Shown here: one piece after another, positions 15,069 to 23,469 of the stretch | How the letters are laid out: each line of letters begins with the position of its first letter | Numbering within the stretch: the stretch's first letter is position 1 | Origin: Candidatus Mediterraneibacter excrementavium | GTDB lineage: Bacteria > Bacillota > Clostridia > Lachnospirales > Lachnospiraceae | NCBI GenBank assembly: GCA_019120275.1 | Contig: DWVL01000061.1 | Coordinates: 1-32,730, forward strand | Length of the DNA: 32,730 nt | Direction of reading: 5' to 3' | Made by a program: the position numbers and the translations under genes | The notes under the pieces: model-generated | Database searches by the model: none | What the model was told of the DNA's origin: nothing | The model's input: the letters and a program-made list of their open reading frames with translations, nothing else

Positions 15069-15512
15069 CTATTTATTCTCCTCGATCGCCATGATCATAT
15101 CCACTCTCCGCTGATGCCTTCCGCCTTCAAATTCTGTGGAAAGCCAGGTGTCTACGATCATTTTTGCCAGTTCCGCCCCTACTACCCTGGCTCCGAACGC
15201 CAGAATATTGCAGTTATTATGCTGTCTCGCCATCCGTGCGGTATACGGCTCACTGCAGACTGCCGCGCGGATCCCTCGCACCTTATTCGCAGCAAGGGAA
15301 ATGCCGAGTCCTGTTCCGCAGATCAGGATCCCCTGCTCCACCTCGCCGGATACGACTGCACGCGCTACCTTCTCGCCGTAAACCGGATAATCACAGCTCT
15401 CTGTTGAATTCGTACCGTAATCAATAACTTCATGTCCTTTTTCTTTCAGAAATCCGATGATCTCCGCCTTCAGTTCCAGAGCTGAATGATCATTTCCGAT
15501 CCCTATCTTCAT
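15069..15512 (-). CDS. rpiB: Ribose-5-phosphate isomerase B
   Basis: A 147-residue LacAB/RpiB-family isomerase that interconverts ribose 5-phosphate and ribulose 5-phosphate in the pentose phosphate pathway. The signature features are MKIGIGNDHSALELK (phosphate binding), SCDYPVYGEKVA, the catalytic cysteine in CGTGLGIS, and ARQHNNCNILAFGARVVG. Length is normal. GAGGAAA lies upstream of the start. It is the first gene of a minus-strand run with the CmpB-like gene, nth and the flavodiiron fusion. The related allose-6-phosphate isomerase activity cannot be excluded by sequence. Confidence 0.94.
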   Translation of the reverse strand: MKIGIGNDHSALELKAEIIGFLKEKGHEVIDYGTNSTESCDYPVYGEKVARAVVSGEVEQGILICGTGLGISLAANKVRGIRAAVCSEPYTARMARQHNNCNILAFGARVVGAELAKMIVDTWLSTEFEGGRHQRRVDMIMAIEENK

Positions 15513-15527
15513 GTATTTCCTCTTTCT

Positions 15528-15596
15528 GACAGCCCGTCCTGTACAGGCGCTGTCTGTTTATTTTGTATAACCTGCGGAGCCTTTTTTCCGCTCCGC
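15528..15596 (-). other. Two hairpins in the rpiB leader
   Basis: One hairpin has outer arms GACAGC (15528-15533) / GCTGTC (15549-15554) and an inner CCTGTACAGG palindrome, ending two bases before the ribosome-binding site. The other pairs GCGGAGC (15574-15580) with GCTCCGC (15590-15596). No known riboswitch is recognised and no clear -35/-10 pair was found here. Confidence 0.45.
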
Positions 15597-15612
15597 CTTA
15601 ATCATAACAAAT

Positions 15613-15643
15613 AAAGACGGCATACGCAAGGTATGCCGCCTTT
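15613..15643 (-). terminator. Terminator after dnaJ-type gene
   Basis: The minus-strand RNA pairs AAAGGCGGCATAC with GTATGCCGTCTTT, 13 bp with one G-U pair and a 5-base loop. The plus-strand RNA would have an A-C mismatch there, so the minus orientation is favoured. It lies 5 bases after the stop codon. Confidence 0.75.
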
Positions 15644-15648
15644 ACCTG

Positions 15649-16692
15649 TTATGCCGTCTGTGCCTTTCCCGCACACACAGCCTCATATTCACGGAGTTTC
15701 TGTTTCGCTTCCGGACTCAGCTGCCGGGGAACGCTGATCTGCACTGTCACGTACTGATCGCCACGGACGGACGGATTGTTCACAGATACAATCCCTTTAC
15801 CTCTGAGCCGTATCTTTGTACCGGACTGGGTGCCTTCCCTGATCTTGCAGACCACATTGCCGTAGAGCGTACCAACGACCGCCTCGCCGCCAAATACAGC
15901 CGTCGTGTATGGAATGCTGACGGTCGTGTAGACATCACAGCCTTTCCGTTCATATCCCGGTTTCGGCGCCACAGTAACTTTCAGGAAGAGGTCGCCCGCT
16001 TCGCCGCCATTTGCGCCCGGCATGCCTTTCCCTTTCAGCCGGATGGACTTTCCTGTATCGATCCCGGCCGGAATATGCACCTGAAGCGACTGTACCCCGC
16101 CGCTCCTGCCGGTCGGATCCTGCAGACGGACCACTTTGTCGCAGCCAAACGCTGCTTCATCAAAACCGACCGTCACATCGGCATGGACATCGCTGCCCTT
16201 CTGCGGGAAGCTGCCGCCACGGAAGCCGCTTCCGCCAAAACCGGTGCTGCGCGATGAACGGTCTGCACCACCGGTTCCGCTTCCATGATGAAAGATATCT
16301 CCAAAAATATCCCCGAAGATGTCATCCATATTGCCGCCCTCGAAATGATATTCCTGATAACCGCTGCCCGGTCCGCCGGAACTGTAGGTCCGCCAGAATC
16401 CGCCGCCCGGCCCGCCGAACCCAGCGTCCGCATTGCCGTATCCTGCGCCGGCTCCTGCCGTCTGATCAAACGCTGCATGCCCGAACTGGTCATACATCTT
16501 TCTCTTCTCTTTATCGCCAAGGACATCATATGCCTCTGTTACTTCTTTAAATTTCTGCTCTGCCTCCGCATTCCCCGCATTTGTATCCGGGTGATATTTC
16601 TTTGCAAGCTTTCTGTATGCTTTCTTGATCTGAGATTCATCTGCATTTCTGCTGACGCCCAGCACATCGTAATAATCTCTCTTTACTGACAT
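15649..16692 (-). CDS. DnaJ-type co-chaperone without zinc finger (CbpA-like)
   Basis: A 347-residue type II J-protein that would stimulate DnaK ATPase activity. The J domain (about residues 1-66) has [32 protein letters not shown] with the HPD motif. A Gly/Phe-rich linker of about 90 residues follows ([20 protein letters not shown]...). The C-terminal substrate-binding domains carry [22 protein letters not shown] and [18 protein letters not shown]. The four CxxCxGxG zinc motifs of true DnaJ are absent, so this is the CbpA-like type and a dnaK-linked dnaJ should exist elsewhere. GGGAGGG lies 9 bases before the chosen start MSVKRDYY. It has its own promoter and terminator, separate from tex. 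Confidence 0.92.
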   Translation of the reverse strand: MSVKRDYYDVLGVSRNADESQIKKAYRKLAKKYHPDTNAGNAEAEQKFKEVTEAYDVLGDKEKRKMYDQFGHAAFDQTAGAGAGYGNADAGFGGPGGGFWRTYSSGGPGSGYQEYHFEGGNMDDIFGDIFGDIFHHGSGTGGADRSSRSTGFGGSGFRGGSFPQKGSDVHADVTVGFDEAAFGCDKVVRLQDPTGRSGGVQSLQVHIPAGIDTGKSIRLKGKGMPGANGGEAGDLFLKVTVAPKPGYERKGCDVYTTVSIPYTTAVFGGEAVVGTLYGNVVCKIREGTQSGTKIRLRGKGIVSVNNPSVRGDQYVTVQISVPRQLSPEAKQKLREYEAVCAGKAQTA

Positions 16693-16748
16693 CCTGATCA
16701 CCCTCCCTGATCTTTAAATCCCACTGTTGTTCCTGTTACATGAGAACA

Positions 16749-16775
16749 TCCGCCCGGGAAAGAATTCCCGCGCGG
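16749..16775. other. GC-rich hairpin in dnaJ leader
   Basis: TCCGC-C-CGGGAA, a 3- to 4-base loop, then TTCCCG-C-GCGGA: arms broken by one mismatch. It lies in the 5' leader of the dnaJ-type gene, about 20 bases downstream of the expected transcription start. It could also act as a weak terminator for tex read-through. No CIRCE operator (TTAGCACTC/GAGTGCTAA) is present. Confidence 0.55.
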
Positions 16776-16802
16776 ACAGATATTTTTCATTGTTCTACTT
16801 GT

Positions 16803-16831
16803 AATATAACAACCATTTTCCAGGATGTCAA
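16803..16831 (-). promoter_or_regulatory. dnaJ-type gene promoter
   Basis: Minus-strand perfect TTGACA (16826-16831), 17-base spacer, TATATT (16803-16808). It begins 9 bases after the tex stop codon and gives a leader of about 105 bases. Confidence 0.75.
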
Positions 16832-16840
16832 GAGAAAGCA

Positions 16841-18991
16841 TCACACTTTCATTGTCAGCTGGATCCTTTTTTTCTTCAGATCCACGCTCATAACCTTTAC
16901 ATCAACGATATCGCCTACGCTGACAACTTCAAGCGGATGTTTGATATAGCGGTCAGTAATCTGGGAAATGTGGACCAGTCCGTCCTGATGGACGCCGATA
17001 TCCACAAAGACGCCAAAGTCAATAACATTCCGCACGGTTCCCTTAAGAACCATGCCCTCTTTCAGGTCTTTCATTTCCAGCACGTCTGTGCGCAGGATCG
17101 GTTTCGGCATCTCGTCACGGGGATCCCTCGCCGGCTTCTCCAGTTCCTTAACGATGTCACGCAGTGTGATCTCGCCGATCCCGAGTTCTTCCGCCAGTTT
17201 TTTATAGTCGTGGATCGTCAGTGACAGTCCGGCCAGCCGGTGTCCGGTAATGTCATCCAAAGTAAATCCCTGTTTCTTCAGAAGTTTTTCTGCCGCCTCA
17301 TAGGATTCCGGATGGACGCCGGTAGCATCAAGGGGATTTTTCCCATCCTGGATCCGCGTGAAACCGGCACACTGTTCATAAGCTTTTGGTCCCAGCTTCG
17401 GCACTTTCAGGAGTTCCCTTCGATCTGCGAAACGTCCGTGCTCCTCCCGGTATGCCACGATATTCTTCGCAATGGCGCCGCTGATCCCGGCGATATAGGA
17501 AAGCAGCGGGGCGGAAGCGGTATTAAGATCCACACCGACCTTATTTACACAGTCCTCCACAACACCGTTCAGGGACTCGCCCAGCTTCTTCTGGTTCATA
17601 TCATGTTGGTACTGGCCGACGCCGATGGATTTCGGATCGATCTTCACCAGTTCCGCCAGCGGGTCCTGAAGCCTCCGGGCAATGGAAGCGGCGCTGCGCT
17701 GTCCCACGTCGAACTTCGGGAACTCCTCGCTGGCCAGCTTGCTCGCTGAATACACAGAAGCACCCGCTTCATTTACGATCACATACTGGACCTTCTCCTC
17801 CGGGATTTCTTTAAGCAGTTCCACGATGAACTGTTCAGACTCCCTTGACGCCGTTCCGTTGCCCAGCGAGATCAGGGAAATATGGTATTTCGGAATGATT
17901 TTCTTCAACAGATCTTTACTGGCCTGGATCTTCTTCGGCGTCGTCGGCGCGGTCGGATAGATGACCGTCGTCCCGAGCACCTTGCCGGTCGGATCCACCA
18001 CAGCCAGCTTACAGCCGGTGCGGAAAGCCGGATCCCATCCCAGCACCACCTGCCCTGCAATGGGCGGCTGCATGAGGAGCTGGTGCAGGTTCTTTCCAAA
18101 CACTTCGATAGCGCCGTCCTCCGCTTTCTCCGTCAGTTCGCTGCGGATCTCACGTTCAATGGCCGGAGCGATCAGCCGGCGGTAGCTGTCCTGCACCGTT
18201 TCCTTCAGGACCGGTCCTGTGTACGGATTGTCCTTATGGATCGTCTTCTTCTCCAGATAGCGCAGGATGTCTTCCTCTGGCGCTTCCACCTTCACTGTCA
18301 GGAACTTTTCCTTCTCCCCGCGGTTCAGCGCCAGGATCCGGTGCCCCGCCAGCTTTGATACCGGCTCCTCGAACTCATAATACATCTCGTAAACGGATTC
18401 TGCCTCCGGATCTTTCGCCGCAGAAGTCATTTTACCTTTTTTCATTGTCGTTTTCCGGATCCATGTCCGGTAGTCCGCATTGTCCGAGATCATTTCCGCG
18501 ATAATATCCATGGCGCCGGCGATCGCATCCGCTGCATTCTCCACGCCTTTCTCCTCAGAAATATACTGCTCCGCTGTCTGCTCCAGCGGTTCCTTCGCAT
18601 TCTGCAGCAGGATATATGCGGCCAGCGGCTCCAGTCCTTTCTCTTTGGCAATAGTCGCCCGGGTCCGCCGCTTCGGACGGTACGGGCGATAGAGGTCCTC
18701 CACTGTCACCAGCGTTTCCGCTGCCAGGATCTGCGCTTTCAGTTCATCCGTCAGTTTCCCCTGCTCGTTGATGCTGGAGATCACCTGCTCCTTCTTCTCT
18801 TCCAGATTCCGCAGATATTTCAGGCGCTCGTCCAGCTTTCGCAGCTGCTCATCATTAAGCGACCCCGTGACTTCCTTCCGGTATCGGGAGATGAACGGGA
18901 TCGTATTCCCCTCGTCTATAAGATTCACCGCTGCGTCGATCTGCCAGCGCTTTACGTTCAGTTCTTCGGTTAGTTTCTGATTAATGTCCAT
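16841..18991 (-). CDS. tex: Tex family S1 RNA-binding protein
   Basis: A 716-residue protein of the Tex family, a conserved nucleic-acid-binding factor linked to transcription and RNA handling. The N-terminal helical region contains IPFISRYRKEVTGSLNDEQLR and EDLYRPYRPKRRTRATIAKEKGLEPL. A YqgF-like RNase H fold begins near GWDPAFRTGCKLAVVDPTG. Helix-hairpin-helix elements include GISGAIAKNIVAYREEHGRFADRREL. A C-terminal S1 domain (about residues 640-716) has GTVRNVIDFGVFVDIGVHQDGLVHISQI. Length is close to that of other bacterial Tex proteins. The start at 18991 follows AGAGGA; an upstream in-frame Met is less supported. It is divergent from the pseudouridine synthase. Confidence 0.95.
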   Translation of the reverse strand: MDINQKLTEELNVKRWQIDAAVNLIDEGNTIPFISRYRKEVTGSLNDEQLRKLDERLKYLRNLEEKKEQVISSINEQGKLTDELKAQILAAETLVTVEDLYRPYRPKRRTRATIAKEKGLEPLAAYILLQNAKEPLEQTAEQYISEEKGVENAADAIAGAMDIIAEMISDNADYRTWIRKTTMKKGKMTSAAKDPEAESVYEMYYEFEEPVSKLAGHRILALNRGEKEKFLTVKVEAPEEDILRYLEKKTIHKDNPYTGPVLKETVQDSYRRLIAPAIEREIRSELTEKAEDGAIEVFGKNLHQLLMQPPIAGQVVLGWDPAFRTGCKLAVVDPTGKVLGTTVIYPTAPTTPKKIQASKDLLKKIIPKYHISLISLGNGTASRESEQFIVELLKEIPEEKVQYVIVNEAGASVYSASKLASEEFPKFDVGQRSAASIARRLQDPLAELVKIDPKSIGVGQYQHDMNQKKLGESLNGVVEDCVNKVGVDLNTASAPLLSYIAGISGAIAKNIVAYREEHGRFADRRELLKVPKLGPKAYEQCAGFTRIQDGKNPLDATGVHPESYEAAEKLLKKQGFTLDDITGHRLAGLSLTIHDYKKLAEELGIGEITLRDIVKELEKPARDPRDEMPKPILRTDVLEMKDLKEGMVLKGTVRNVIDFGVFVDIGVHQDGLVHISQITDRYIKHPLEVVSVGDIVDVKVMSVDLKKKRIQLTMKV

Positions 18992-19140
18992 GTATGTTGT
19001 CCTCTCTAATTTCAAGATTCGTTTTATTCTATCACATTCCGGTTATATAAAAAAGCAGAAAACCATGTAGTCATGCAGTATTATAAAAATGGTACTTGCC
19101 AACAAACTTACAGAAGTTGTAAAAAGTTATGCACCGTGTG

Positions 19141-19169
19141 TTGACATCTTTCATTCAACTCTGCAAAAT
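19141..19169 (+). promoter_or_regulatory. Candidate promoter of pseudouridine synthase gene
   Basis: Perfect TTGACA (19141-19146), a 17-base spacer, then a poor -10 box CAAAAT (19164-19169), or AAAATA at 18. It lies 43 bases before the start codon. Confidence 0.5.
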
Positions 19170-19211
19170 ATCAATATCATTAAAACGTTTTCCACACTGA
19201 AGAGGATTATT

Positions 19212-20120
19212 ATGGACCGCACGATCACTTATCATATAGACAGCGCTTCCGCCGGGCTGCGCATCGAACAGTTCCTGCGTCGCCGGGGTTATTCTTATCA
19301 GAACCTGACCCAGCTTAAGAAGATGCCGCAGAGCATCCTCGTAAACGGGGTCTGGTCTTATATGCGCACAATCCTAAGCGACGACGACACACTGACCGTC
19401 CGCCTTCAGGAGCATGAATCTTCTCTGAACATTCCACCGGTGAAGCTGCCGCTGGATATCATCTATGAAGATGAAGATATCATCGTAGTGAACAAGCCGG
19501 CCGGGATGCCCGTGCACCCGTCGCTCAACAATTACCGCAACTCACTGGCCAACGCGCTGATGTACTATTATCAGGCGCAGGGGCTGCCCTTTATCTTCCG
19601 CTGTACGAACCGTCTGGACCGGGATACGTCCGGACTGACCGTCATCGCCAAACATCTGGTCAGTTCCAGCATCCTGTCCGCCCTGGCGGTAAATCATGAG
19701 ATCACACGGGAATATCTGGCCATTGTCCGGGGAATCCCCGCGCCATCCGCCGGCACGATCAATGCTCCCATCGGCCGGACCGGCAGTTCACTGATCGAGC
19801 GGAAGATTGATTTTGAAAACGGGGAACACGCCGTCACACATTACCGGGTGCTGGATACAAAAAACGGACACAGCCTCGTCTCCCTCATCCTGGAGACGGG
19901 CCGCACCCATCAGATCCGTGTCCATATGAAATATATCGGTCATCCGCTGATCGGTGATTATCTCTACAATCCCGACACGGAGCATATAAGCCGGCAGGCG
20001 CTGCACTCATACCGGCTCGCATTCCGGCATCCAATCACCGGAGAACAGATGGAGTTCACCGCGCCACTGCCAGAAGATATGAACTTTTTTGATATGAACT
20101 TTTTTACTGAAAATCCTTGA
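19212..20120 (+). CDS. RluA/RluD-family RNA pseudouridine synthase
   Basis: A 302-residue enzyme that isomerises specific uridines of rRNA or tRNA. The catalytic motif RLDRDTSGL holds Asp136, and the family segments EDIIVVNKPAGMPVHPS, EYLAIVRG, THYRVLD and ILETGRTHQIRVHMKYIGHPLIGD are all present. The N-terminal region (GLRIEQFLRRRGYSYQNLTQLKK...ILVNG) resembles an S4-type RNA-binding domain. The target uridine cannot be assigned from sequence. The start at 19212 has AGAGGA 7 bases upstream, whereas the frame open from 19089 includes promoter-like DNA. Its stop codon overlaps the -35 box of the tRNA-Arg promoter. Confidence 0.92.
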   Translation: MDRTITYHIDSASAGLRIEQFLRRRGYSYQNLTQLKKMPQSILVNGVWSYMRTILSDDDTLTVRLQEHESSLNIPPVKLPLDIIYEDEDIIVVNKPAGMPVHPSLNNYRNSLANALMYYYQAQGLPFIFRCTNRLDRDTSGLTVIAKHLVSSSILSALAVNHEITREYLAIVRGIPAPSAGTINAPIGRTGSSLIERKIDFENGEHAVTHYRVLDTKNGHSLVSLILETGRTHQIRVHMKYIGHPLIGDYLYNPDTEHISRQALHSYRLAFRHPITGEQMEFTAPLPEDMNFFDMNFFTENP

Positions 20121-20145
20121 CATCCGTCCGGATTTCCACTATAAT
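20117..20145 (+). promoter_or_regulatory. tRNA-Arg promoter, full consensus
   Basis: TTGACA (20117-20122), 17-base spacer, TATAAT (20140-20145): both hexamers are perfect, as is common for stable RNA genes. The -35 hexamer contains the stop codon of the upstream gene. Confidence 0.9.
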
Positions 20146-20181
20146 AGCATTTGCTGTTAGGAAATACAGCGAACTGAATAT

Positions 20182-20255
20182 GTGCGATTAGCTCAGCTGG
20201 ATAGAGCGTCTGGCTACGGACCAGAAGGTCGGGAGTTCGAATCTTCTATCGCACG
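20182..20255 (+). tRNA. tRNA-Arg (ACG)
   Basis: A 74-base cloverleaf without encoded CCA. The acceptor stem is GTGCGAT / ATCGCAC, the D stem GCTC/GAGC, and the anticodon stem TCTGG/CCAGA with loop CTACGGA (anticodon ACG, read as ICG after editing). The T loop is TTCGAAT and the discriminator is G. Confidence 0.97.
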
Positions 20256-20260
20256 TAAAA

Positions 20261-20294
20261 AAACTGCTGCATGAATTCATGCGGCAGTTTTTTA
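20261..20294 (+). terminator. tRNA-Arg terminator
   Basis: Arms ACTGCTGCATGAA / TTCATGCGGCAGT, 13 matched positions including one G-U pair with a GAATTC centre, followed by six T. Confidence 0.9.
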
Positions 20295-20311
20295 TTGTTC
20301 ATTTTCAACTC

Positions 20312-20339
20312 AAAAGGGACAGCGCCTGCTGCCCCTTTT
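20312..20339 (-). terminator. Terminator after capA-like gene
   Basis: Minus-strand stem AAAAGGGGCAGC / GCTGTCCCTTTT (12 bp with one G-U pair) and loop AGGC. The U-run is inside the descending arm. It lies 10 bases after the stop codon and faces the tRNA-Arg terminator. Confidence 0.75.
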
Positions 20340-20348
20340 CACAGAACC

Positions 20349-21512
20349 TTAAAGTCCTGCGCTGAATTCCTGTATTTTCGCCATTACCCGGTCTTTCTCT
20401 TCTCCCTCCAGCGGCGTCGGCTGGTACGTATTGCGCCCGGATTCGGAAGAAAGCGAACAGGGGATCACATTGGTCACATTATCCTCCACCAGCTCGCCGT
20501 TCTGTACGGTAAATGTCTGCTGGAAGATCATGGTATCCTTGTCTGACGGGTTGCTGTTTCCTCCGAAACAGAAATTGCCCAGGCTGTACACGATATTTTT
20601 TCCATTGTAGACTTCGATACCCTGAAGCACATGCGGGTGATGACCCAGCACCAGATCAGCGCCGTTGTCGATCGCGGAATGTGCCAGATTCACCTGGTTC
20701 TCATCCGGGTAATTCTCTTTCTCGATCCCCCAATGGAAGCTGACAATGACGATCTGCGCCCCCTGTTCTTCTACTGCCTTGATATTGGCGATCATCTCTT
20801 CCTCGCAGCCCATGCCTTCCGCCAGCTCATATGTACCGACCAGACCGACTTTCACGCCGTTCACATCCATCACAGCCGTCCGGTCATATCCAAAGTTTAC
20901 GATACCGGCCGCATCCAGCGCGGCAATAGTATCCGTGTAGCTCTGATCCCCGTAGTCCCGGCTGTGATTGTTCGCGAGGTTGGCCGCTTCCACACTGCCC
21001 TCCACTAGGATCTGCGTGTACTCCGCAGGTCCCTTGAAAGCAAACGTCTTATCACGCCGAGAAGTGGATTCCGTAAGCGTTCCTTCCATGTTCACGATCG
21101 TCAGATCATCCGCCTCGAAGATAGGTTTCACGCTCTGCAGGAAATATGCCGGTCCGTTACTATCATAAAAAGCATTCAGGCTCCTGCTCTGATCGAAATT
21201 CTCGTCCGTTCCAAGCGTGCAGTCTCCGGCGGCGCTGACCGTGATCGAAACAGGCGGCTCCTCTTTCTCCTGTTCTTCAATCGTCAGATCCGATGCCTGT
21301 GACGGTGTCTTTCCTCCGTCATCCGCATCTTTTCCTGCCAGATTTTTTATCAGCATGACGATCCCGGCTACCGCCAGGACAGCCAGAAGAAGGATCCCGC
21401 ACAGTATCGCTATGGTGATCCTCCTCCGTCTTTTCAGTCTCCTGATCCGCTCTCTTTTCCGGCGCATCCGCTCACGGTCCGGGCGGCCGCCTGTTCTTCC
21501 CCCACTGCTCAT
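20349..21512 (-). CDS. CapA family protein (poly-gamma-glutamate/capsule type metallophosphatase fold)
   Basis: A 387-residue membrane-anchored protein. A very basic N-terminus (RRKRERIRRLKRRRR) precedes one hydrophobic helix at about residues 33-55. An acidic linker then leads to an extracellular CapA/PGA_cap domain. Family motifs are SAAGDCTLGTDENF, DLTIVNMEGTLTES, AANLANNHSRDYG, IVSFHWGIEKEN and GADLVLGHHPHVLQGIE, with the Asp, Asn and His metal ligands of the metallophosphatase fold. CapA proteins take part in poly-gamma-glutamate export in some species, but no capBC genes are near, so another envelope role is equally possible. The start lacks a strong ribosome-binding site. It follows trpS by 35 bases. 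Confidence 0.87.
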   Translation of the reverse strand: MSSGGRTGGRPDRERMRRKRERIRRLKRRRRITIAILCGILLLAVLAVAGIVMLIKNLAGKDADDGGKTPSQASDLTIEEQEKEEPPVSITVSAAGDCTLGTDENFDQSRSLNAFYDSNGPAYFLQSVKPIFEADDLTIVNMEGTLTESTSRRDKTFAFKGPAEYTQILVEGSVEAANLANNHSRDYGDQSYTDTIAALDAAGIVNFGYDRTAVMDVNGVKVGLVGTYELAEGMGCEEEMIANIKAVEEQGAQIVIVSFHWGIEKENYPDENQVNLAHSAIDNGADLVLGHHPHVLQGIEVYNGKNIVYSLGNFCFGGNSNPSDKDTMIFQQTFTVQNGELVEDNVTNVIPCSLSSESGRNTYQPTPLEGEEKDRVMAKIQEFSAGL

Positions 21513-21547
21513 CCTTCGTACACCTGCCGCATCTGATCCGCTGCTTA

Positions 21548-22636
21548 CTACGCTTCCGTATATTTTGCCGTCTGCATCTTGATCAGTTCTTCATCATCAA
21601 AATAGTTGATCTTCATAGCCGCCTTTACATCACTTAATGTCTCTGCCGCCACTTTTTCCGCCTTTTCCGTTCCTTTTCTGAGCATCTCGTAGACAGCCGG
21701 GATATCTTTCTGGAATTCTTTCCGTCGGTTTCTGATCGGTTCCAGCTCCGCCTGCAGCACATTGTTAAGAAAACGCTTCACTTTCATATCGCCAAGTCCG
21801 CCTCTCTGGTAATGCGCCTTCAGCTCGTCCAGGTTCTCATACTCAGGCAGGAATTCCGGAAAATATTCCGGTCTGCAGAATGCATCCAGATAAGTAAATA
21901 CCGTATTGCCTTCCAGACTTCCTGGATCTTCAATGCGGATATGGTTCGGGTCCGTAAACATACTGAATACTTTTTTCTTTATCTCATCCGGCTCTTCTGA
22001 CAGATAGATGCAGTTGCCCAGCGACTTGCTCATCTTCGCCTTTCCGTCTGTTCCCGGGAGGCGCATGCATGCCTGGTTTTCCGGAAGCAGGATCTTTGGC
22101 TCTACCAGAGTCTCCCCGTATACGGAATTAAACTTATGCACGATTTCTTTCGTCTGTTCCAGCATCGGCATCTGATCTTCGCCCACCGGTACGACTGTTG
22201 CCTTAAATGCCGTGATATCCGCAGCCTGGCTGATCGGATAGGTAAAGAATCCAACCGGGATGCTGGCCTCGAAATTGCGCATCTGGATCTCCGACTTTAC
22301 AGTAGGATTGCGCTGGAGCCTGGATACTGTCACCAGATTCATATAGTAAAAAGACAGTTCGCACAGCTCAGGGATCTGGGACTGGATCAGTATGGTGGAT
22401 TTTTCCGGATCCAGGCCGCATGCCAGATAATCCAGCGCGACTTCGATAATATTCTGGCGCACTTTCTCCGGATTATCCGCATTGTCTGTCAGCGCCTGCG
22501 CATCTGCGATCATGATAAATATATCGTCAAAATCTCCTGTATTCTGAAGCTCTACCCTGCGCCGCAGCGACCCCACGTAATGACCTACGTGCAGCTTCCC
22601 TGTCGGGCGGTCTCCGGTAAGCATAACTTTCCTCAT
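21548..22636 (-). CDS. trpS: Tryptophan--tRNA ligase
   Basis: A 362-residue class I aminoacyl-tRNA synthetase that charges tRNA-Trp. The HIGH-type motif is [17 protein letters not shown] (residues 7-23) and the KMSKS motif is at 201-205 within [29 protein letters not shown] is typical of TrpS. Length is slightly above the usual 330 or so. AGGAGG precedes the start. No T-box leader is present in the 44 bases between the PAP2 gene and trpS, so tryptophan-responsive control is not visible here. It lies between the PAP2 and capA-like genes on one probable transcript. Confidence 0.95.
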   Translation of the reverse strand: MRKVMLTGDRPTGKLHVGHYVGSLRRRVELQNTGDFDDIFIMIADAQALTDNADNPEKVRQNIIEVALDYLACGLDPEKSTILIQSQIPELCELSFYYMNLVTVSRLQRNPTVKSEIQMRNFEASIPVGFFTYPISQAADITAFKATVVPVGEDQMPMLEQTKEIVHKFNSVYGETLVEPKILLPENQACMRLPGTDGKAKMSKSLGNCIYLSEEPDEIKKKVFSMFTDPNHIRIEDPGSLEGNTVFTYLDAFCRPEYFPEFLPEYENLDELKAHYQRGGLGDMKVKRFLNNVLQAELEPIRNRRKEFQKDIPAVYEMLRKGTEKAEKVAAETLSDVKAAMKINYFDDEELIKMQTAKYTEA

Positions 22637-22680
22637 TGCACTTTTCCTCCTGATTTTTCCTTATGTTCCTTATCGATGCA

Positions 22681-23367
22681 TTACTTATTCTGAAGCACCG
22701 GGCGCTTCTGCCTTGCATACTTCGGTACACGCCGTCTCTCCGGCGCATATACGAACTGATAGATAATACACGCCATCAGGCACGCCCCCAGCACATCCAG
22801 CACCGAATGCTGCTTCAGGAACATCGTCGCAAGGATGATAAGTCCCGCGAGGATATATGTTCCCATGCAGATCCCACGGTGTTTCCGGAGTTCCTCACTG
22901 TCTGCAACTGCCACGCATACACTCAGCGAATTGAAGACGTGGAGACTCGGAAATACATTGGTGCATGTATCCGTGCGGTACAACATCCTCACCATATCGA
23001 CAAAAATATTATCCCGTTCAAAGACAACCGGCCTCAGATCCTGTCCGTTCGGAAAGATCGTAGATACAATGAGGAACACAGTCATCCCCGTGAACATGAA
23101 TATTGCAAGTTTATAGAATCCCGGTACGTCTGTAAAAAAGAAATACAGAAACACTCCCGCGATAAATACAAACCACATCAGATACGGGATGATAAAATAT
23201 TCAATAAACGGGATATGCTCATCCAGTCTGATCTGGATCACATGATAATGTGTCGTAACATGATTTTCAAGCCACAGAAACCATGGTATATAGATGAATA
23301 TATACAGGAATACCCACGCATGTCTGTACTTTCTGATCAACGCTGCGGCTCTTTCTTTCAGCTTCAT
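22681..23367 (-). CDS. PAP2-superfamily membrane phosphatase
   Basis: A 228-residue integral membrane protein with about five or six hydrophobic helices, starting at AWVFLYIFIYIPWFLWL. The phosphatase motifs are near the end: NVFPSLHVFNSL (PSxH type, catalytic His) and KQHSVLDVLGA (HSxxD, second catalytic His). The first motif is weakly conserved (NGQDLRP). The family dephosphorylates phosphatidic acid, undecaprenyl diphosphate or related lipids at the membrane face; this member's substrate is unknown. A good sigma-A promoter precedes it, and AGGGG lies 9 bases before the start. trpS follows after 44 bases. Confidence 0.87.
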   Translation of the reverse strand: MKLKERAAALIRKYRHAWVFLYIFIYIPWFLWLENHVTTHYHVIQIRLDEHIPFIEYFIIPYLMWFVFIAGVFLYFFFTDVPGFYKLAIFMFTGMTVFLIVSTIFPNGQDLRPVVFERDNIFVDMVRMLYRTDTCTNVFPSLHVFNSLSVCVAVADSEELRKHRGICMGTYILAGLIILATMFLKQHSVLDVLGACLMACIIYQFVYAPERRRVPKYARQKRPVLQNK

Positions 23368-23420
23368 AAATGATGCCCCTTTTGATCACATTTTCCCCTC
23401 TTTATCTCTCAATCGCAACG

Positions 23421-23449
23421 ATTATAGCACTTTTTCCCGCAGACAACAA
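23421..23449 (-). promoter_or_regulatory. Promoter of the PAP2-trpS-capA run
   Basis: Minus-strand TTGTTG (23444-23449), 17-base spacer, perfect TATAAT (23421-23426), about 54 bases before the PAP2 start codon. Confidence 0.75.
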
Positions 23450-23469
23450 CTGTCTTCACAAAACATTTG

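Noticed and set aside
16749..16775. CIRCE heat-shock operator before dnaJ
   Set aside because: The hairpin does not contain TTAGCACTC/GAGTGCTAA arms; the gene is a CbpA-like J-protein outside a dnaK operon.
22637..22680. T-box riboswitch before trpS
   Set aside because: The gap is only 44 bases and has no T-box core sequence.
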